NCBI RefSeq assembly: GCF_021919345.1
Contig: NZ_CP089293.1
Location: 3,286,001-3,350,000 of the forward strand
Length of the DNA: 64,000 nt
Source: Paenarthrobacter nicotinovorans
Lineage (GTDB): Bacteria > Actinomycetota > Actinomycetes > Actinomycetales > Micrococcaceae
Direction of reading: 5' to 3'
Made by a program: the position numbers and the translations under genes. This document shows positions 7,882 to 17,699 of this stretch, piece by piece. Below the pieces are notes generated by a model. That model did not search any database. It was not told the DNA's origin and saw only the letters and a list, made by a program, of their open reading frames with translations. Each line of letters begins with the position of its first letter. Position 1 is the stretch's first letter.

Positions 7882-10013
7882 CCAACTCCAGCACGGCTCC
7901 GGCCGCGGAGACCGAAAAACCCGGCCACCCCGTTGACGCTCCGCCCGTTCCACCGGAACATAAGCACCACACCAAGGCGCCGGCCAAGCTCAATGCCGCC
8001 GCGCTTCGGGCTGCCCTCCCGGTCGCGTTCAAGAAGCTCGATCCCCGGCAGATGATCCACTCCCCCGTCATGTTCGTCGTGCTGGTGGGAGCAGCGGCCT
8101 GTACCGTGATCAGCGCCGTGAAGCCGGACATTTTCGGCATCGCAGTCACCGCGTGGCTGTGGTTGACGGTGCTGTTCGGAACACTCTCCGAAGCCATCGC
8201 CGAAGGCCGCGGAAAGGCCCAGGCGGACAGCCTCCGGGCAAGCCGCCAGGGTGTCACGGCACGGCTGCGCCAGGACGATGGAAGCACCAAAGTGGTGGCC
8301 GGCACTGACCTGAAGCTCAACGACGTCGTCATCTGCGAAGCCGGGGACGTCATCCCCTCCGACGGCGAAATCATCGAAGGCCTGGCCAGCGTGGACGAGT
8401 CCACCATCACCGGCGAATCAGCACCGGTCATCAGGGAGTCCGGCGGCGACAGGTCTTCGGTGACCGGCGGGACCAAGGTCCTCTCCGACAGGATCGTCGT
8501 GCGCATCACCGCCGAGCCCGGAGAGACGTTCATCGACAGAATGATCAAGCTGGTGGAGGGCGCCGTCCGGCAAAAGACCCCCAACGAGATCGCCCTTCAC
8601 GTCCTGCTCGTCTCACTGACCATCGTGTTCCTGGTAGTGACCATGGCCCTGGCGCCCTTCGCATCACTGGCGAACGCCACTCCGTCTCCCATCGTGCTGG
8701 TTGCGCTGCTGGTCTGCCTCATCCCCACCACCATTGGTGCGTTGGTTCCGGCCATCGGCATCGCGGGCATGGACCGGCTGGTGCAGCACAACGTACTGGC
8801 AACATCCGGCCGAGCAGTGGAAACAGCCGGCGACATCACCACGCTGCTGCTCGACAAGACCGGCACCATCACCTACGGGAACCGGCGTGCCGTGAACTTC
8901 TTCCCGGCCAACGACGTCGAACTCGATGAACTCACCGCCGCCGCCCGGCTCTCCAGCCTGGCCGACGAAACACCGGAAGGCCGGTCCATCGTGGAGCTTG
9001 CCGATGCCCGCGGTATCGGCGGTCCCGACCTCGCCGGACTGCGCACCGCCTACTCGGACATCACGGTTGTGGAGTTCACCGCCAGCACCCGGATGAGCGG
9101 GCTGGACCTGGACGGTCGCCTCATCCGCAAAGGCGCCGCGTCCGCCGTCGGGCATTTTGTCACCGACGCCGGCGGTCGCCTCCCGGCTGAAGTCCAGCGC
9201 CGCGTCCAGGAGATTTCCGCCCAAGGCGGCACACCGCTGCTGGTAGCCGAAAGCACGCACGACGGCGGCGCACGGGTTCTGGGAACAGTTCACCTTGCCG
9301 ATGTGGTCAAGCCGGGCATGAGAGCCCGCTTCGCCGAGCTGCGCGCCATGGGAATCCGAACGGTGATGATCACCGGCGACAACCCGGTGACGGCCAAAGC
9401 GATCGCGGCGGAGGCCGGCGTCGACGACTTCGTTGCCGAAGCCACGCCCGAGGACAAACTCGACGTCATCCGCCGGGAGCAAAGTGAAGGACGCCTGGTG
9501 GCCATGACCGGAGACGGCACCAACGATGCTCCGGCGCTGGCGGCAGCGGATGTGGGGGTCGCCATGAATTCCGGTACACCGGCGGCCAAAGAAGCAGCCA
9601 ACATGGTGGACCTCGACTCGGACCCCACCAAACTGATCAACATTGTGGGCATCGGCAAGCAGCTGCTCATTACCCGGGGAGCTTTGACAACGTTCTCCGT
9701 GGCCAATGATGTTGCCAAGTACTTCGCCATTGTCCCGGCGCTGTTCACGGCAGCCTTCCCCGGGCTCGGACTGCTGAACATCATGGGGCTGGCCAGTCCG
9801 GCGTCGGCGATTCTGTCAGCCGTGATCTTCAACGCCCTCATCATCATTGTCCTGGTCCCCTTGGCATTGCGGGGCGTGAAGTACAGGGCAGTGTCAGCCA
9901 ACCAGGCCCTGGGCCGGAATCTGCTGCTCTACGGATTGGGCGGTCTGGTTGCCCCGTTCCTCGGAATCAAACTCATTGACCTGGTCTTGTCCCTCATCCC
10001 AGGCATCGGCTAG
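7878..10013 (+). CDS. kdpB: K+-transporting ATPase ATP-binding subunit KdpB
   Basis: KdpB is the P-type ATPase subunit that hydrolyses ATP and is phosphorylated on Asp. The motifs are complete: TGES at residues 178-181, DKTGT with the phosphorylated Asp at 326, the TGDN hinge segment ([12 protein letters not shown]) and GDGTNDAP at about 545. At 711 residues it is some 30 longer than the E. coli protein, mainly through a polar N-terminal tail rich in Pro, His and Lys (for example [16 protein letters not shown]) before the first helix. It overlaps kdpA by four bases; kdpC follows after nine. Confidence 0.96.
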   Translation: MTNSSTAPAAETEKPGHPVDAPPVPPEHKHHTKAPAKLNAAALRAALPVAFKKLDPRQMIHSPVMFVVLVGAAACTVISAVKPDIFGIAVTAWLWLTVLFGTLSEAIAEGRGKAQADSLRASRQGVTARLRQDDGSTKVVAGTDLKLNDVVICEAGDVIPSDGEIIEGLASVDESTITGESAPVIRESGGDRSSVTGGTKVLSDRIVVRITAEPGETFIDRMIKLVEGAVRQKTPNEIALHVLLVSLTIVFLVVTMALAPFASLANATPSPIVLVALLVCLIPTTIGALVPAIGIAGMDRLVQHNVLATSGRAVETAGDITTLLLDKTGTITYGNRRAVNFFPANDVELDELTAAARLSSLADETPEGRSIVELADARGIGGPDLAGLRTAYSDITVVEFTASTRMSGLDLDGRLIRKGAASAVGHFVTDAGGRLPAEVQRRVQEISAQGGTPLLVAESTHDGGARVLGTVHLADVVKPGMRARFAELRAMGIRTVMITGDNPVTAKAIAAEAGVDDFVAEATPEDKLDVIRREQSEGRLVAMTGDGTNDAPALAAADVGVAMNSGTPAAKEAANMVDLDSDPTKLINIVGIGKQLLITRGALTTFSVANDVAKYFAIVPALFTAAFPGLGLLNIMGLASPASAILSAVIFNALIIIVLVPLALRGVKYRAVSANQALGRNLLLYGLGGLVAPFLGIKLIDLVLSLIPGIG

Positions 10014-10022
10014 GAGCCACCC

Positions 10023-10634
10023 ATGAATACCATTTCCGGATACCTTCGCCAAGCAGGCACCGCAGCCAGGTTCCTGCTGCTGGCAACCATCGTGCTGGGT
10101 TTGCTCTACCCCCTGGCGGTCTTCGGCGCAGGGCAGCTGGTTGCGCCGTTCCAGGCCAACGGATCCATCGTGAAAGACTCCGCCGGGCGGCCGGCAGCAT
10201 CAGCGCTCATAGCCCAGACCATGGCGGACGAGTCAGGAACGCAGAGCCCCCAGTGGTTCCACGCCCGGCCGTCCGCCGTCATGTGGGACCCGGCGTCGTC
10301 CTCGGCCAGCAACCTTGGACCCAACGATCCCAAACTCCTGGACGCCGTGAACAGCAACCGTGCAGCTATCGCGGCAGCGGAGGGCGCCAACCCAGCCGAC
10401 ATTCCGGCGGATGCCCTCACGGCCAGCGGATCAGGGCTGGACCCGCACATTTCAAAGGCCTACGCGGATCTCCAGGTCCAGCGGGTTGCCAAAGCCCACG
10501 GACTCGAAGCCGGCGACGTTCAGACCTTGGTGGACCAGCAGACCAGCAGCGGGCTCGAGGCCTTCCTCAGCCAGCCGTCGGTCAACGTGACCCTGCTGAA
10601 TCTGGACGTCGCCCGGCTGGCCGCGAACCCGTGA
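10023..10634 (+). CDS. kdpC: K+-transporting ATPase subunit KdpC
   Basis: This is a 203-residue protein with one N-terminal membrane span (FLLLATIVLGLLYPLAVFGAGQL) and an extracytoplasmic domain. Family markers are WFHARPSA, the Ser/Asn-rich SSSASNLGPNDP and the segment ASGSGLDPHIS. KdpC sits outside the membrane and raises the ATP affinity of the complex. ATG start nine bases after kdpB with AGGAG upstream. kdpD follows after 33 bases, so pump and sensor are probably on one transcript. Confidence 0.95.
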   Translation: MNTISGYLRQAGTAARFLLLATIVLGLLYPLAVFGAGQLVAPFQANGSIVKDSAGRPAASALIAQTMADESGTQSPQWFHARPSAVMWDPASSSASNLGPNDPKLLDAVNSNRAAIAAAEGANPADIPADALTASGSGLDPHISKAYADLQVQRVAKAHGLEAGDVQTLVDQQTSSGLEAFLSQPSVNVTLLNLDVARLAANP

Positions 10635-10667
10635 GTAGCTTCGGTTCCCGAGTGGAAGAATGAGGAC

Positions 10668-13271
10668 ATGGCGCGGGCAACACTGAGGATTTTTCTGGGA
10701 GCAGCACCGGGCGTCGGCAAAACTTACGCAATGCTCGAAGAAGCCCACAGACTGCTGGGCCGCGGCGAAGACGTGGTGGTGGCCTTCGCCATGCACCACG
10801 GACGCGCCGATACCCAAGCGCTCACCCAGGGGCTGGAGATCGTGCCGACCCGGTCCATCGAGTACCGGGGAAGCACCTTCGAAGAGATGGACCTGGACGC
10901 GGTCCTGGCCCGGCGCCCACACACCGCGGTCGTGGACGAGTATGCCCACACCAACATTCCCGGGAGCCGGAACCAGAAGCGCTGGCAGGACATTGAGGAA
11001 TTGCTGGACGCCGGCATCAATGTCCTGTCCACGGTGAACGTGCAACACCTGGCCTCCTTGGGCGATGTTGTCAGCGCCATCACCGACGTCAAGCAGGCCG
11101 AAACCGTCCCGGACGACGTCGTGCGCCGCGCTGACCAGATCCATCTGGTGGACATTTCGCCCGAGCTGCTCCGGCAGCGCCTGGGCGATGGCAAGATCTA
11201 CGATGCCGACAAGATCGACGCTGCCCTGTCCAATTACTTCCGGGTGGGCAACCTGACAGCACTGCGGGAATTGGCGCTGCTCTGGCTCGCTGACCGTGTG
11301 GACGAAGGATTGGCGCGCTACCGGGCAGAGAACCAGATCGAGGAAAGTTGGCCTGCCCGCGAGCGCATCGTCATTGGACTGACCGGGGGCGCCGAAGGCG
11401 AAGTACTGATCCGGCGTGCCGCGCGGATCCTCAAGAGGGTAAACGGCGGTGACCTCCTGGCCGTCCACGTCCGGGCCGCTGACGGTGTGGCCGCCGAGTC
11501 CCCCCAGGACCTGGAAGCCCAACGCACCCTGATCAAGGACCTCGGCGGCAGCTACCACACCGTCTCCGGAGAAGACCCTGCCAAGGCACTGCTGGACTTC
11601 GCCCGGAGTGTGAACGCCACCCAGATCGTGGTGGGAGTATCACGCCGCAAATTCCCCGCGAACCTCCTCAGCGGTGGCGTGGGAAGCCGAGTCGTCAGAG
11701 GATCCGGCGACATCGACGTCCACATGGTCTCCCACCCCCTGGGAGGCCGCGGCCTGGAGCGCACCCGCAAACGCGACCTCGGGCGTGTGCGTGTAGCCGT
11801 CGGTTTTGCCATGGCCGTGATCGTTCCGGTGCTGCTGCAGCTGGTGCTTGCTGCGGCCCCAACCCACAACATTGCCACGGCAGTGCTGATCCAGCTCAGC
11901 GGCTCGGTAGCCGTTGCCCTGGTGGGTGGCTTGTGGCCCGCCCTTCTGGGTGCGCTCTGGAGCAGCGTCCTGGTGAACTACTTCTCCATCCCGCCGATGG
12001 GGACACTGACCATCAGTGACCCACAGAACCTCCTGGCCCTCCTGGTGTTCGCCGGAGTTTCTTCCGCGGTGGCTGTGGTGGTGGACCTCTCCGCTCGGCG
12101 CTCGAAGGAGGCAGCACGCGCACGCTCTGAAGCAGCCACCCTGGCAGACCTCACCCGCGGGGCAACCACCGCAGAAGACCCCGTGCAGGATCTCCTGGAA
12201 CAAGCACTGGAAGTCTTCCAGGTCCACGGCGCGGCACTGTACGTTTCCTCTGCCGGGGACAACCGGCAGCTCCGGCCGTCCCCAGCAGAGCCGGAATGGC
12301 GCCGCATCGCAGCAGCGGGCAGCACCCAAGGTGACCAGGACGACGTCGACAACATTGAACAGGTGGACAGCACCACCAGGCTGGTCCTCAGCGGCAGGAT
12401 ACTGCCCGCCAGCGACCGTCGGCTCCTCGGAGCCTTCGGCGCGCATCTGTCCGCTTTGCTCGAACGTGGCCAGCTCGCCGCCACCCGCCGGGAAGTGACG
12501 CGGCTGGCCGAAAGCAACACCATGCGGACCTCCATCCTCAGGGCCGTTTCGCATGACCTCCGCACACCCCTGGCGGGCATCAAGCTCGCTGTTGGAGGGC
12601 TGCGCCAGCCTGGCGTGCAGTACACCGAGGACGAAGAGCAGGAACTGCTGGCAACCATCGACGAATGCTCGGACCGCTTGGACGGGTTGGTCGGCAATCT
12701 GCTGGACATGTCCCGCATCACTTCAGATTCCGTCAATGCCCTCATCAAGCCCCTGCGCTGGTACGACGTGATCCCCGCAGCCCTGCATGGCATCGCACCT
12801 GGACGGGTCCGGGTGGACCTGCCACCCAACATGCCCGAAGTGGACGCCGGCATGCTGGAACGGGTCATCGCGAACATCGTGGAAAATGCCGTGAAATACG
12901 CCCCTGACTCCGAGGTGGTCATCGCCGGCGCCGCGGGAGGGTTCAGCACCACAACCTTGGACGGCAGGCCCGCCGGCGAACTGCGCATCATTGACCACGG
13001 CCAAGGCGTCCCGGCCAGCAACGTCCTGAAAATGTTCCAGCCCTTCCAACGGCTGGACGATGTTCCTGCGACCACGGGAGTGGGCCTGGGCCTTGCCGTA
13101 GCCCAAGGATTCACCGAGGCCATGGGTGGCACACTCACCGCCGAAGAAACACCCGGAGGCGGACTCACCATGCTCATCAGGCTCCCCCTCTCCACAGGCC
13201 CCGCCCCGGACCTGCCGCAACGCCCCGCGGCTCCCCCTGTTACCGCACTGCCTGCCCCGAAAGGCCCCTAG
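10668..13271 (+). CDS. kdpD: Osmosensitive K+ channel sensor histidine kinase KdpD
   Basis: This 867-residue sensor kinase has the classic KdpD layout. The N-terminal KdpD domain has a Walker A (GAAPGVGKT, residues 11-19) and VVDEYAHTNIPG. A universal-stress-like domain follows (about 225-360), then four close membrane spans (about 375-480), a GAF-like segment, the dimerisation domain with His629 in AVSHDLRTPLAG, and an ATPase domain with NIVENAVKYAP and GVGLGLAVAQGF. It senses K+ limitation or turgor and phosphorylates KdpE. The gene overlaps kdpE by one base (TAGTG). Confidence 0.96.
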   Translation: MARATLRIFLGAAPGVGKTYAMLEEAHRLLGRGEDVVVAFAMHHGRADTQALTQGLEIVPTRSIEYRGSTFEEMDLDAVLARRPHTAVVDEYAHTNIPGSRNQKRWQDIEELLDAGINVLSTVNVQHLASLGDVVSAITDVKQAETVPDDVVRRADQIHLVDISPELLRQRLGDGKIYDADKIDAALSNYFRVGNLTALRELALLWLADRVDEGLARYRAENQIEESWPARERIVIGLTGGAEGEVLIRRAARILKRVNGGDLLAVHVRAADGVAAESPQDLEAQRTLIKDLGGSYHTVSGEDPAKALLDFARSVNATQIVVGVSRRKFPANLLSGGVGSRVVRGSGDIDVHMVSHPLGGRGLERTRKRDLGRVRVAVGFAMAVIVPVLLQLVLAAAPTHNIATAVLIQLSGSVAVALVGGLWPALLGALWSSVLVNYFSIPPMGTLTISDPQNLLALLVFAGVSSAVAVVVDLSARRSKEAARARSEAATLADLTRGATTAEDPVQDLLEQALEVFQVHGAALYVSSAGDNRQLRPSPAEPEWRRIAAAGSTQGDQDDVDNIEQVDSTTRLVLSGRILPASDRRLLGAFGAHLSALLERGQLAATRREVTRLAESNTMRTSILRAVSHDLRTPLAGIKLAVGGLRQPGVQYTEDEEQELLATIDECSDRLDGLVGNLLDMSRITSDSVNALIKPLRWYDVIPAALHGIAPGRVRVDLPPNMPEVDAGMLERVIANIVENAVKYAPDSEVVIAGAAGGFSTTTLDGRPAGELRIIDHGQGVPASNVLKMFQPFQRLDDVPATTGVGLGLAVAQGFTEAMGGTLTAEETPGGGLTMLIRLPLSTGPAPDLPQRPAAPPVTALPAPKGP

Positions 13272-13945
13272 TGAACATTCTGGTCGTGGACGACGACCCC
13301 CACATTGTCAGGGCGCTCGCCATCACCTTGAAAGGCCAGGGATACACGGTGGTGACCGCCACCGATGGAGAGTCCGCCCTTCGCGCCGCCGCCCAACGGC
13401 CCATCGCGGTGATGATCCTGGACCTCGGCCTGCCCGACATGGACGGGAACGCCGTCATCGCTGCAGTGCGTGAATGGAGTGCTGTACCGATTCTGGTGCT
13501 CTCCGCCCGGCACGGCTCCAACGACAAAGTGGAAGCCCTGGACGCAGGGGCTGACGATTACATCACCAAGCCCTTCGGGTTGGAGGAACTCCTGGCAAGG
13601 CTGCGGGCGTTGTTGCGCCGAAGCACCGAACCCAGCGAAGAGATCACCAGGGTTGAGACCAGCTCCTTCACAGTGGACCTGGGCAAGAGGCAAATCACCA
13701 AGGCCGGCCAGGACGTCCGTATGACACCCACGGAATGGAACATCCTGGACATCCTGGTCAGGAACCCGGACAAGCTCATCACCCAGCAGCAACTCCTCAC
13801 GGAAGTCTGGGGCCCTGCCTACGCCAAGGAAGCCAACTACCTCCGCGTCTACATGGCCCAGCTCCGCCGAAAACTCGAAAAGGAACCGGGGAGCCCCCGG
13901 CACCTGATCACCGAGCCAGGGATGGGCTACAGGTTTGTCCCCTGA
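13271..13945 (+). CDS. kdpE: Response regulator KdpE (OmpR family)
   Basis: The receiver domain has acidic residues in VVDDDPH, the phospho-acceptor Asp51 in MILDLGLPDMDG and Lys100 in DYITKPFG. The winged-helix output domain (about 130-224) has PTEWNILDILVRNPDKLIT and a typical OmpR ending GMGYRFVP. It activates the kdp genes after phosphorylation by KdpD. The GTG start shares a base with the kdpD stop. The palindrome and tandem repeats at 5860-5927 are plausible targets. Confidence 0.95.
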   Translation: MNILVVDDDPHIVRALAITLKGQGYTVVTATDGESALRAAAQRPIAVMILDLGLPDMDGNAVIAAVREWSAVPILVLSARHGSNDKVEALDAGADDYITKPFGLEELLARLRALLRRSTEPSEEITRVETSSFTVDLGKRQITKAGQDVRMTPTEWNILDILVRNPDKLITQQQLLTEVWGPAYAKEANYLRVYMAQLRRKLEKEPGSPRHLITEPGMGYRFVP

Positions 13946-13979
13946 GTCCGGCAGGTGCCCCGCACCGCCGTCGTCATTC

Positions 13980-14432
13980 TCAAGCTTTTTCGGCAGCCGC
14001 TTTCAGGTCTGCGGCGAACTGGGTGAAACTGGCGTCGAAGGACGGAATCTTATTGGCGAAGAGCGGGAAGACGGGCCCGCCTATCTTCTCCGCCATCTCG
14101 AAGCGGGACCGGCCGTCGTTGGTCTCGGTGATGGTGTAAGTCCGGGTTCCCAGAGCGTCACCCCAGGCGAGCTTGGCAGGCGCTTGGAATTCCTTGACTT
14201 TGAGTTTGAACGTGCGGCTGGGGTCCAACGTGGACACCAAGGCGATCTTCGATCCCGGGGCAATCTCACCGTCCACTGACACCACCGTGGAATTCCACGT
14301 GGGGTAATTCCCGGCGTCGGTCAACAGCCGCCACACCTTGGAGGGAGGCGCGTCGATGAGAGTGGCTACCCGCGTCTCACGACTGAATGTCTTGCTGGTA
14401 GTGGTGGCAGTTCCATCGGATATCTCAGACAT
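13980..14432 (-). CDS. SRPBCC-family protein (polyketide cyclase/dehydrase-like)
   Basis: This 150-residue single-domain protein has the START-like pattern: ATLIDAPPSKVWRLLTDAGNYPTWN at the beginning, a central TRTYTITETNDGRSRFEMAE, and a long C-terminal amphipathic helix (FDASFTQFAADLKAAAEKA). Such proteins bind hydrophobic ligands in a deep cavity; the ligand here is unknown. ATG start with GAGGAG and GGAAG upstream. It converges with kdpE, leaving 34 bases between them. Confidence 0.75.
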   Translation of the reverse strand: MSEISDGTATTTSKTFSRETRVATLIDAPPSKVWRLLTDAGNYPTWNSTVVSVDGEIAPGSKIALVSTLDPSRTFKLKVKEFQAPAKLAWGDALGTRTYTITETNDGRSRFEMAEKIGGPVFPLFANKIPSFDASFTQFAADLKAAAEKA

Positions 14433-14495
14433 GGCTTCCGGCTCCTCTACGCGGGAATGCGGTGATGATGATGATGCTACAGGTGCGCTGCTACA

Positions 14496-15704
14496 TTGAA
14501 AGCCATGATTTGGGGAGCCCGTAAATTATTTGCTGCTGTCACTGGCGCGGCCCTGCTGGGGAGTTCCCTGAGCGCTTGCGTTGGACCACAGCCAGGCTCC
14601 ACCACTTCGCCGCTCCCCACGTGCCGGGCCGCCTTTCCTTCGGCACCACCTGAAGGCATCCTGGCGGGCGTGAATCTGGACTGGGAGCACGAAACCCTTG
14701 AGCAATACGCGGCGAACCTTGGGCAACGGCCCGCTGTCACGGTGACGTTCACCGACTTTCCCATGTCGGGGACAGATAGAGGCAACGTTGAAGCCGCGTT
14801 CGAGCAGATCCGTGCCAACGGCGGGACGATGCTGCTCACCCTCGAGCCCAAGCAAGGGTTGGCTTCCGTCACACCGGAGGTTGCCGTCGATTTGTCAACC
14901 ATGCTGGCCCGCTTCAACAACGCGGGCGTTCCCGTGATCGTCCGGTTCGCCCACGAGATGAATGGGTCCTGGTATGCCTGGGGCCAGCAACCCACGGCCT
15001 ACGTGGCCGCCTATCAGCGCGTGGCCACAGCGATTCATGCAAAGGCGGCAGGAAGCGCCATGATGTGGGCGCCGAACTATGGCGGCGGATACCCCTTTAG
15101 CGGCGGTAAGTATCAAGCCGTAGCCGGAACACCGGAGTTCGCTGCGTTGGACACCAACAAAGATGGCGAAGTCACCGGCGTTGACGATCCCTACGCCCCC
15201 TACTACCCCGGGGATGATGCAGTGGATTGGGTGGGCATGTCCCTCTACCACTGGGGCAATACCTACCCTTGGGGTGCCAACGTCATTCCCGAACAGGGCA
15301 AATTCCTTCAGCAACTGACCGGCAACTACAACGGTGCCGGCGGCGACGATCTCGCCGTCCCGGACTTCTATACCGAGTACGGGACCGCCCGGAACAAACC
15401 CGTGGCCATTCCTGAGACTGCGGCCCTCACGGTCGCATCAGGCGAGGGTGCCGACGCTTTGGCCATTAAAGAGGCCTGGTGGGGTCAGCTCTTCGATCCG
15501 GCCATCCCCACGGACTACCCCGCACTGAAAATGATCAACTGGTTCGAATGGGACAAGAACGAGGTTGAGGTGAAGGCCACCGTGGACTGGACGGCAACCA
15601 AAAATCCCCAGGTGCGCGAGGCGTACACGGCGGCCCTCCCGGACTGGTTCACCTTCGCCGACGCTCCCGCAGCATGTTCGCCCGCCGGAGACGCACCATC
15701 CTGA
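14496..15704 (+). CDS. Glycoside hydrolase family 26-like lipoprotein
   Basis: A lipoprotein signal ends in LSAC (GSSLSACVGPQPG), so the protein should be anchored outside the membrane. The mature part matches GH26-type mannanase or glucanase folds: RFAHEMNGSWYAWG carries the likely acid/base Glu154, and DFYTEYGTA the likely nucleophile Glu294 (numbered from TTG 14496). TMMLTLEP-like core strands and MMWAPNYGGGYPF fit the barrel. The TTG start at 14496 and the ATG at 14505 are both possible; neither has a strong ribosome binding site. Its target is probably a beta-mannan or beta-glucan, or a cell-envelope polysaccharide. Confidence 0.75.
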   Translation: MKAMIWGARKLFAAVTGAALLGSSLSACVGPQPGSTTSPLPTCRAAFPSAPPEGILAGVNLDWEHETLEQYAANLGQRPAVTVTFTDFPMSGTDRGNVEAAFEQIRANGGTMLLTLEPKQGLASVTPEVAVDLSTMLARFNNAGVPVIVRFAHEMNGSWYAWGQQPTAYVAAYQRVATAIHAKAAGSAMMWAPNYGGGYPFSGGKYQAVAGTPEFAALDTNKDGEVTGVDDPYAPYYPGDDAVDWVGMSLYHWGNTYPWGANVIPEQGKFLQQLTGNYNGAGGDDLAVPDFYTEYGTARNKPVAIPETAALTVASGEGADALAIKEAWWGQLFDPAIPTDYPALKMINWFEWDKNEVEVKATVDWTATKNPQVREAYTAALPDWFTFADAPAACSPAGDAPS

Positions 15705-15726
15705 GCCCCTGCGCGCACACCAGCAT

Positions 15727-15768
15727 TAGGGGGCCAGAGCAGGGAGATAGGGGGCTGCGGCAGGGAGC
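15727..15768. repeat. Imperfect 21-base direct repeat
   Basis: TAGGGGGC plus a conserved GCAGGGAG recur with a 21-base period in the spacer before the GAF-ANTAR gene. Copies differ at several bases. Confidence 0.4.
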
Positions 15769-15800
15769 AGGCGCGGCTGGAGTGGCCTACCATTAGGCGC

Positions 15801-16538
15801 ATGGAGACCTTTGACCCTACCGAGCACATCCGCGGGCTCCACGAGCTGGTGGCTGGCTCCGCGGACATCAAGGCTATCCTCGATGGCCTGACCCGGTTCG
15901 CATCAACTGCCATCAGCCAAGCCAGCGGAGCCCGTATCGATTGTGCCGTGACACTTCGCCGGCGCAAACGCACAGCCACCGTTGCGGGCAGCAGTGAGAA
16001 GGCTGTGCACCTGGACCATATTGAACAAACCCTCAAGGAGGGTCCCTGCCTGGAAGCCCTGGACAAGGGGCGCCCGGTGCTGCTGGCCGACGTCGAAACT
16101 GACATCGACTGGCCCGAGTACAGCCGGCTCCTTGCAGCAGAAGGCGTCCACAGCGCCCTCGGGGTGCCTATGATGCTGGGCGAAACCTCGGAGGCAGTTC
16201 TGAACTTCTTCGCGCCGGCGCCGGGACTCTTCACCGAGGACGTCATCAGGGAGGCCACCGATTTCGCGGACGTTGCCGGAAGCACGTTGCGCCTTGCTAT
16301 CCGGATCGAAGCCACAGAGCAGCTGAACACGGACCTGAAGGCCGCCATGGCCAGCAGAACAGTGATTGACCTTGCCTGCGGCGTGATCATGGCCCAGAAC
16401 CGCTGTGGACACGACGAGGCGTTCCAGCTGTTGACCACCGCCTCCAGCCACCGAAACCAGAAACTCCGCGTCGTGGCCGAAGAGATTGTTGAAAGAGTAA
16501 CCGGGAGCAGCGACGGAAAGCTCAACTTCGAGGACTAG
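15801..16538 (+). CDS. GAF and ANTAR domain transcription antiterminator
   Basis: This 245-residue protein has an N-terminal GAF domain (about 15-165; HIEQTLKEGPCLEAL and GVHSALGVPMML are typical) and a C-terminal ANTAR domain (about 180-238; SRTVIDLACGVIMAQNRCG, then a helix with alternating small residues). ANTAR proteins bind paired hexaloop hairpins in nascent RNA and block terminators. In actinobacteria the GAF half senses an unknown small signal. No classic tandem-hexaloop target is obvious next to it. ATG start without a clear ribosome binding site. Confidence 0.9.
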   Translation: METFDPTEHIRGLHELVAGSADIKAILDGLTRFASTAISQASGARIDCAVTLRRRKRTATVAGSSEKAVHLDHIEQTLKEGPCLEALDKGRPVLLADVETDIDWPEYSRLLAAEGVHSALGVPMMLGETSEAVLNFFAPAPGLFTEDVIREATDFADVAGSTLRLAIRIEATEQLNTDLKAAMASRTVIDLACGVIMAQNRCGHDEAFQLLTTASSHRNQKLRVVAEEIVERVTGSSDGKLNFED

Positions 16539-16574
16539 TTGCAGTAACCCGAAAGAGCCGCGTAACGGCCTTAT

Positions 16575-16608
16575 GTACATCATTGGATGAATACACTCAT
16601 CGATGTAC
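16575..16608 (+). promoter_or_regulatory. Operator of the CmtR-like repressor
   Basis: GTACATC ... GATGA, six bases, TCATC then GATGTAC form a nested inverted repeat ending ten bases before the chosen start of the ArsR-type gene. ArsR/SmtB proteins usually repress their own genes through such 12-2-12-like sites. That this one is used by the adjacent gene is inferred. Confidence 0.6.
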
Positions 16609-16617
16609 TCTAAAATT

Positions 16618-16944
16618 ATGCAGGTTCTCTCCAACGCACCGGTCCTCGCCAGATTTGGCTACGCGATCTCGGACGCCACCCGAGCCAAGGTTCTGTTGGC
16701 CCTTGCCGAGGCTCCGTCCTTCCCGTCCGACTTGGCAGACGCGATTGGCGTATCACGGCAAAGCATGTCCAATCACCTGACGTGCTTGAGAGGGTGCGGA
16801 CTGGTGGTCGCGATCCCCGACGGCCGCCGTACCCGCTATGAACTCGCCGATCCCCGGCTGGGCCATGCCATCAAGGACCTGATGAGCGTCGTCCTCTCCG
16901 TCGATCCCGCCTGCTGCGCACCCGACGGGAGCTGCATCGCATGA
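16618..16944 (+). CDS. CmtR-like ArsR-family metal-sensing repressor
   Basis: This 108-residue winged-helix protein is closely patterned on Mycobacterium CmtR, the Cd(II)/Pb(II) sensor. The recognition region SNHLTCLRGCGLVVA has Cys56 and Cys60, matching CmtR Cys57 and Cys61, and the tail DPACCAPDGSC offers Cys99/100/106 for the third ligand. I use ATG 16618 because the alternative ATG at 16603 lies within the inverted repeat and adds residues not seen in CmtR. There is no ribosome binding site, so a leaderless transcript is possible. It overlaps the transporter as ATGA. Confidence 0.85.
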   Translation: MQVLSNAPVLARFGYAISDATRAKVLLALAEAPSFPSDLADAIGVSRQSMSNHLTCLRGCGLVVAIPDGRRTRYELADPRLGHAIKDLMSVVLSVDPACCAPDGSCIA

Positions 16945-17699
16945 GCACATTCCAAGGAACAATGCACCCCGCGCGCCGGCTCACCTTGATGCGCCGCATT
17001 CGGATTTTCGCTGCAGCCACCATCAGCTACAACGTCATCGAGGCCGCCGTGGCGCTGTGGGCCGGCGGCGTAGCGGATTCCTCGGCGCTGGTCGGCTTCG
17101 GTCTCGACTCAATCATCGAAGTCACGTCCGCCTTGGCATTGTCCTGGCAGTTCTCCAGCAAGGATCCGGAACGGCGTGAACATCTCACCCTCCGGGTGAT
17201 CGCGCTTTCCTTCTTTGCCTTGGCCGCGTTCGTGGCCCTCGACGCCGTCCGCTCGCTGACAGGGGCCGGAGAAGCCCGGCACTCCACCGCAGGCATCATC
17301 ATTGCCGCCCTTAGCCTGGCCATCATGCCGGTACTGTCCTGGGCACAGCGCACCGCGGGCCGGGAGCTCGGCTCAAGGACCGCCGTCGCCGATTCGAAAC
17401 AGACGCTCCTGTGCACGTACCTTTCTGCTGTCCTGCTGATCGGACTGGTGCTCAACAGCACCCTGGGGTGGTGGTGGGCGGACGCCGGCGCCGCACTGGT
17501 CATAGCCGGTATCGCCGTCAGGGAAGGCATCAACGCCTGGCAGGGGGACAGCTGTTGCGCACCTGTGGTGCAGCGCCCGAAAGGCACGGGTGAATCGGTC
17601 ACTATCGGCACCAAGGAAACGGAAGCAACAGATTCCTGCTGTGCCGGGTGTGCACCTTCGGCAACCCCGCTCCCGGGGATCTCTATCGAAAGCCGGTAG
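16941..17699 (+). CDS. Cation transporter with Cys-rich tail (CDF-like)
   Basis: This is a 252-residue membrane protein with about six spans. DSSALVGFGLDSIIEV carries acidic residues typical of the cation-diffusion-type family found beside CmtR-like regulators. After the last span a cytoplasmic tail has two cysteine groups, DSCCAPVVQ and DSCCAGCAPSA, likely to bind soft metals. Its ATG overlaps the stop of the repressor, so the two form a metal-inducible efflux operon. Substrate Cd2+ or Pb2+ is inferred from the sensor. The last 17 bases overlap the convergent gene. Confidence 0.8.
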   Translation: MSTFQGTMHPARRLTLMRRIRIFAAATISYNVIEAAVALWAGGVADSSALVGFGLDSIIEVTSALALSWQFSSKDPERREHLTLRVIALSFFALAAFVALDAVRSLTGAGEARHSTAGIIIAALSLAIMPVLSWAQRTAGRELGSRTAVADSKQTLLCTYLSAVLLIGLVLNSTLGWWWADAGAALVIAGIAVREGINAWQGDSCCAPVVQRPKGTGESVTIGTKETEATDSCCAGCAPSATPLPGISIESR

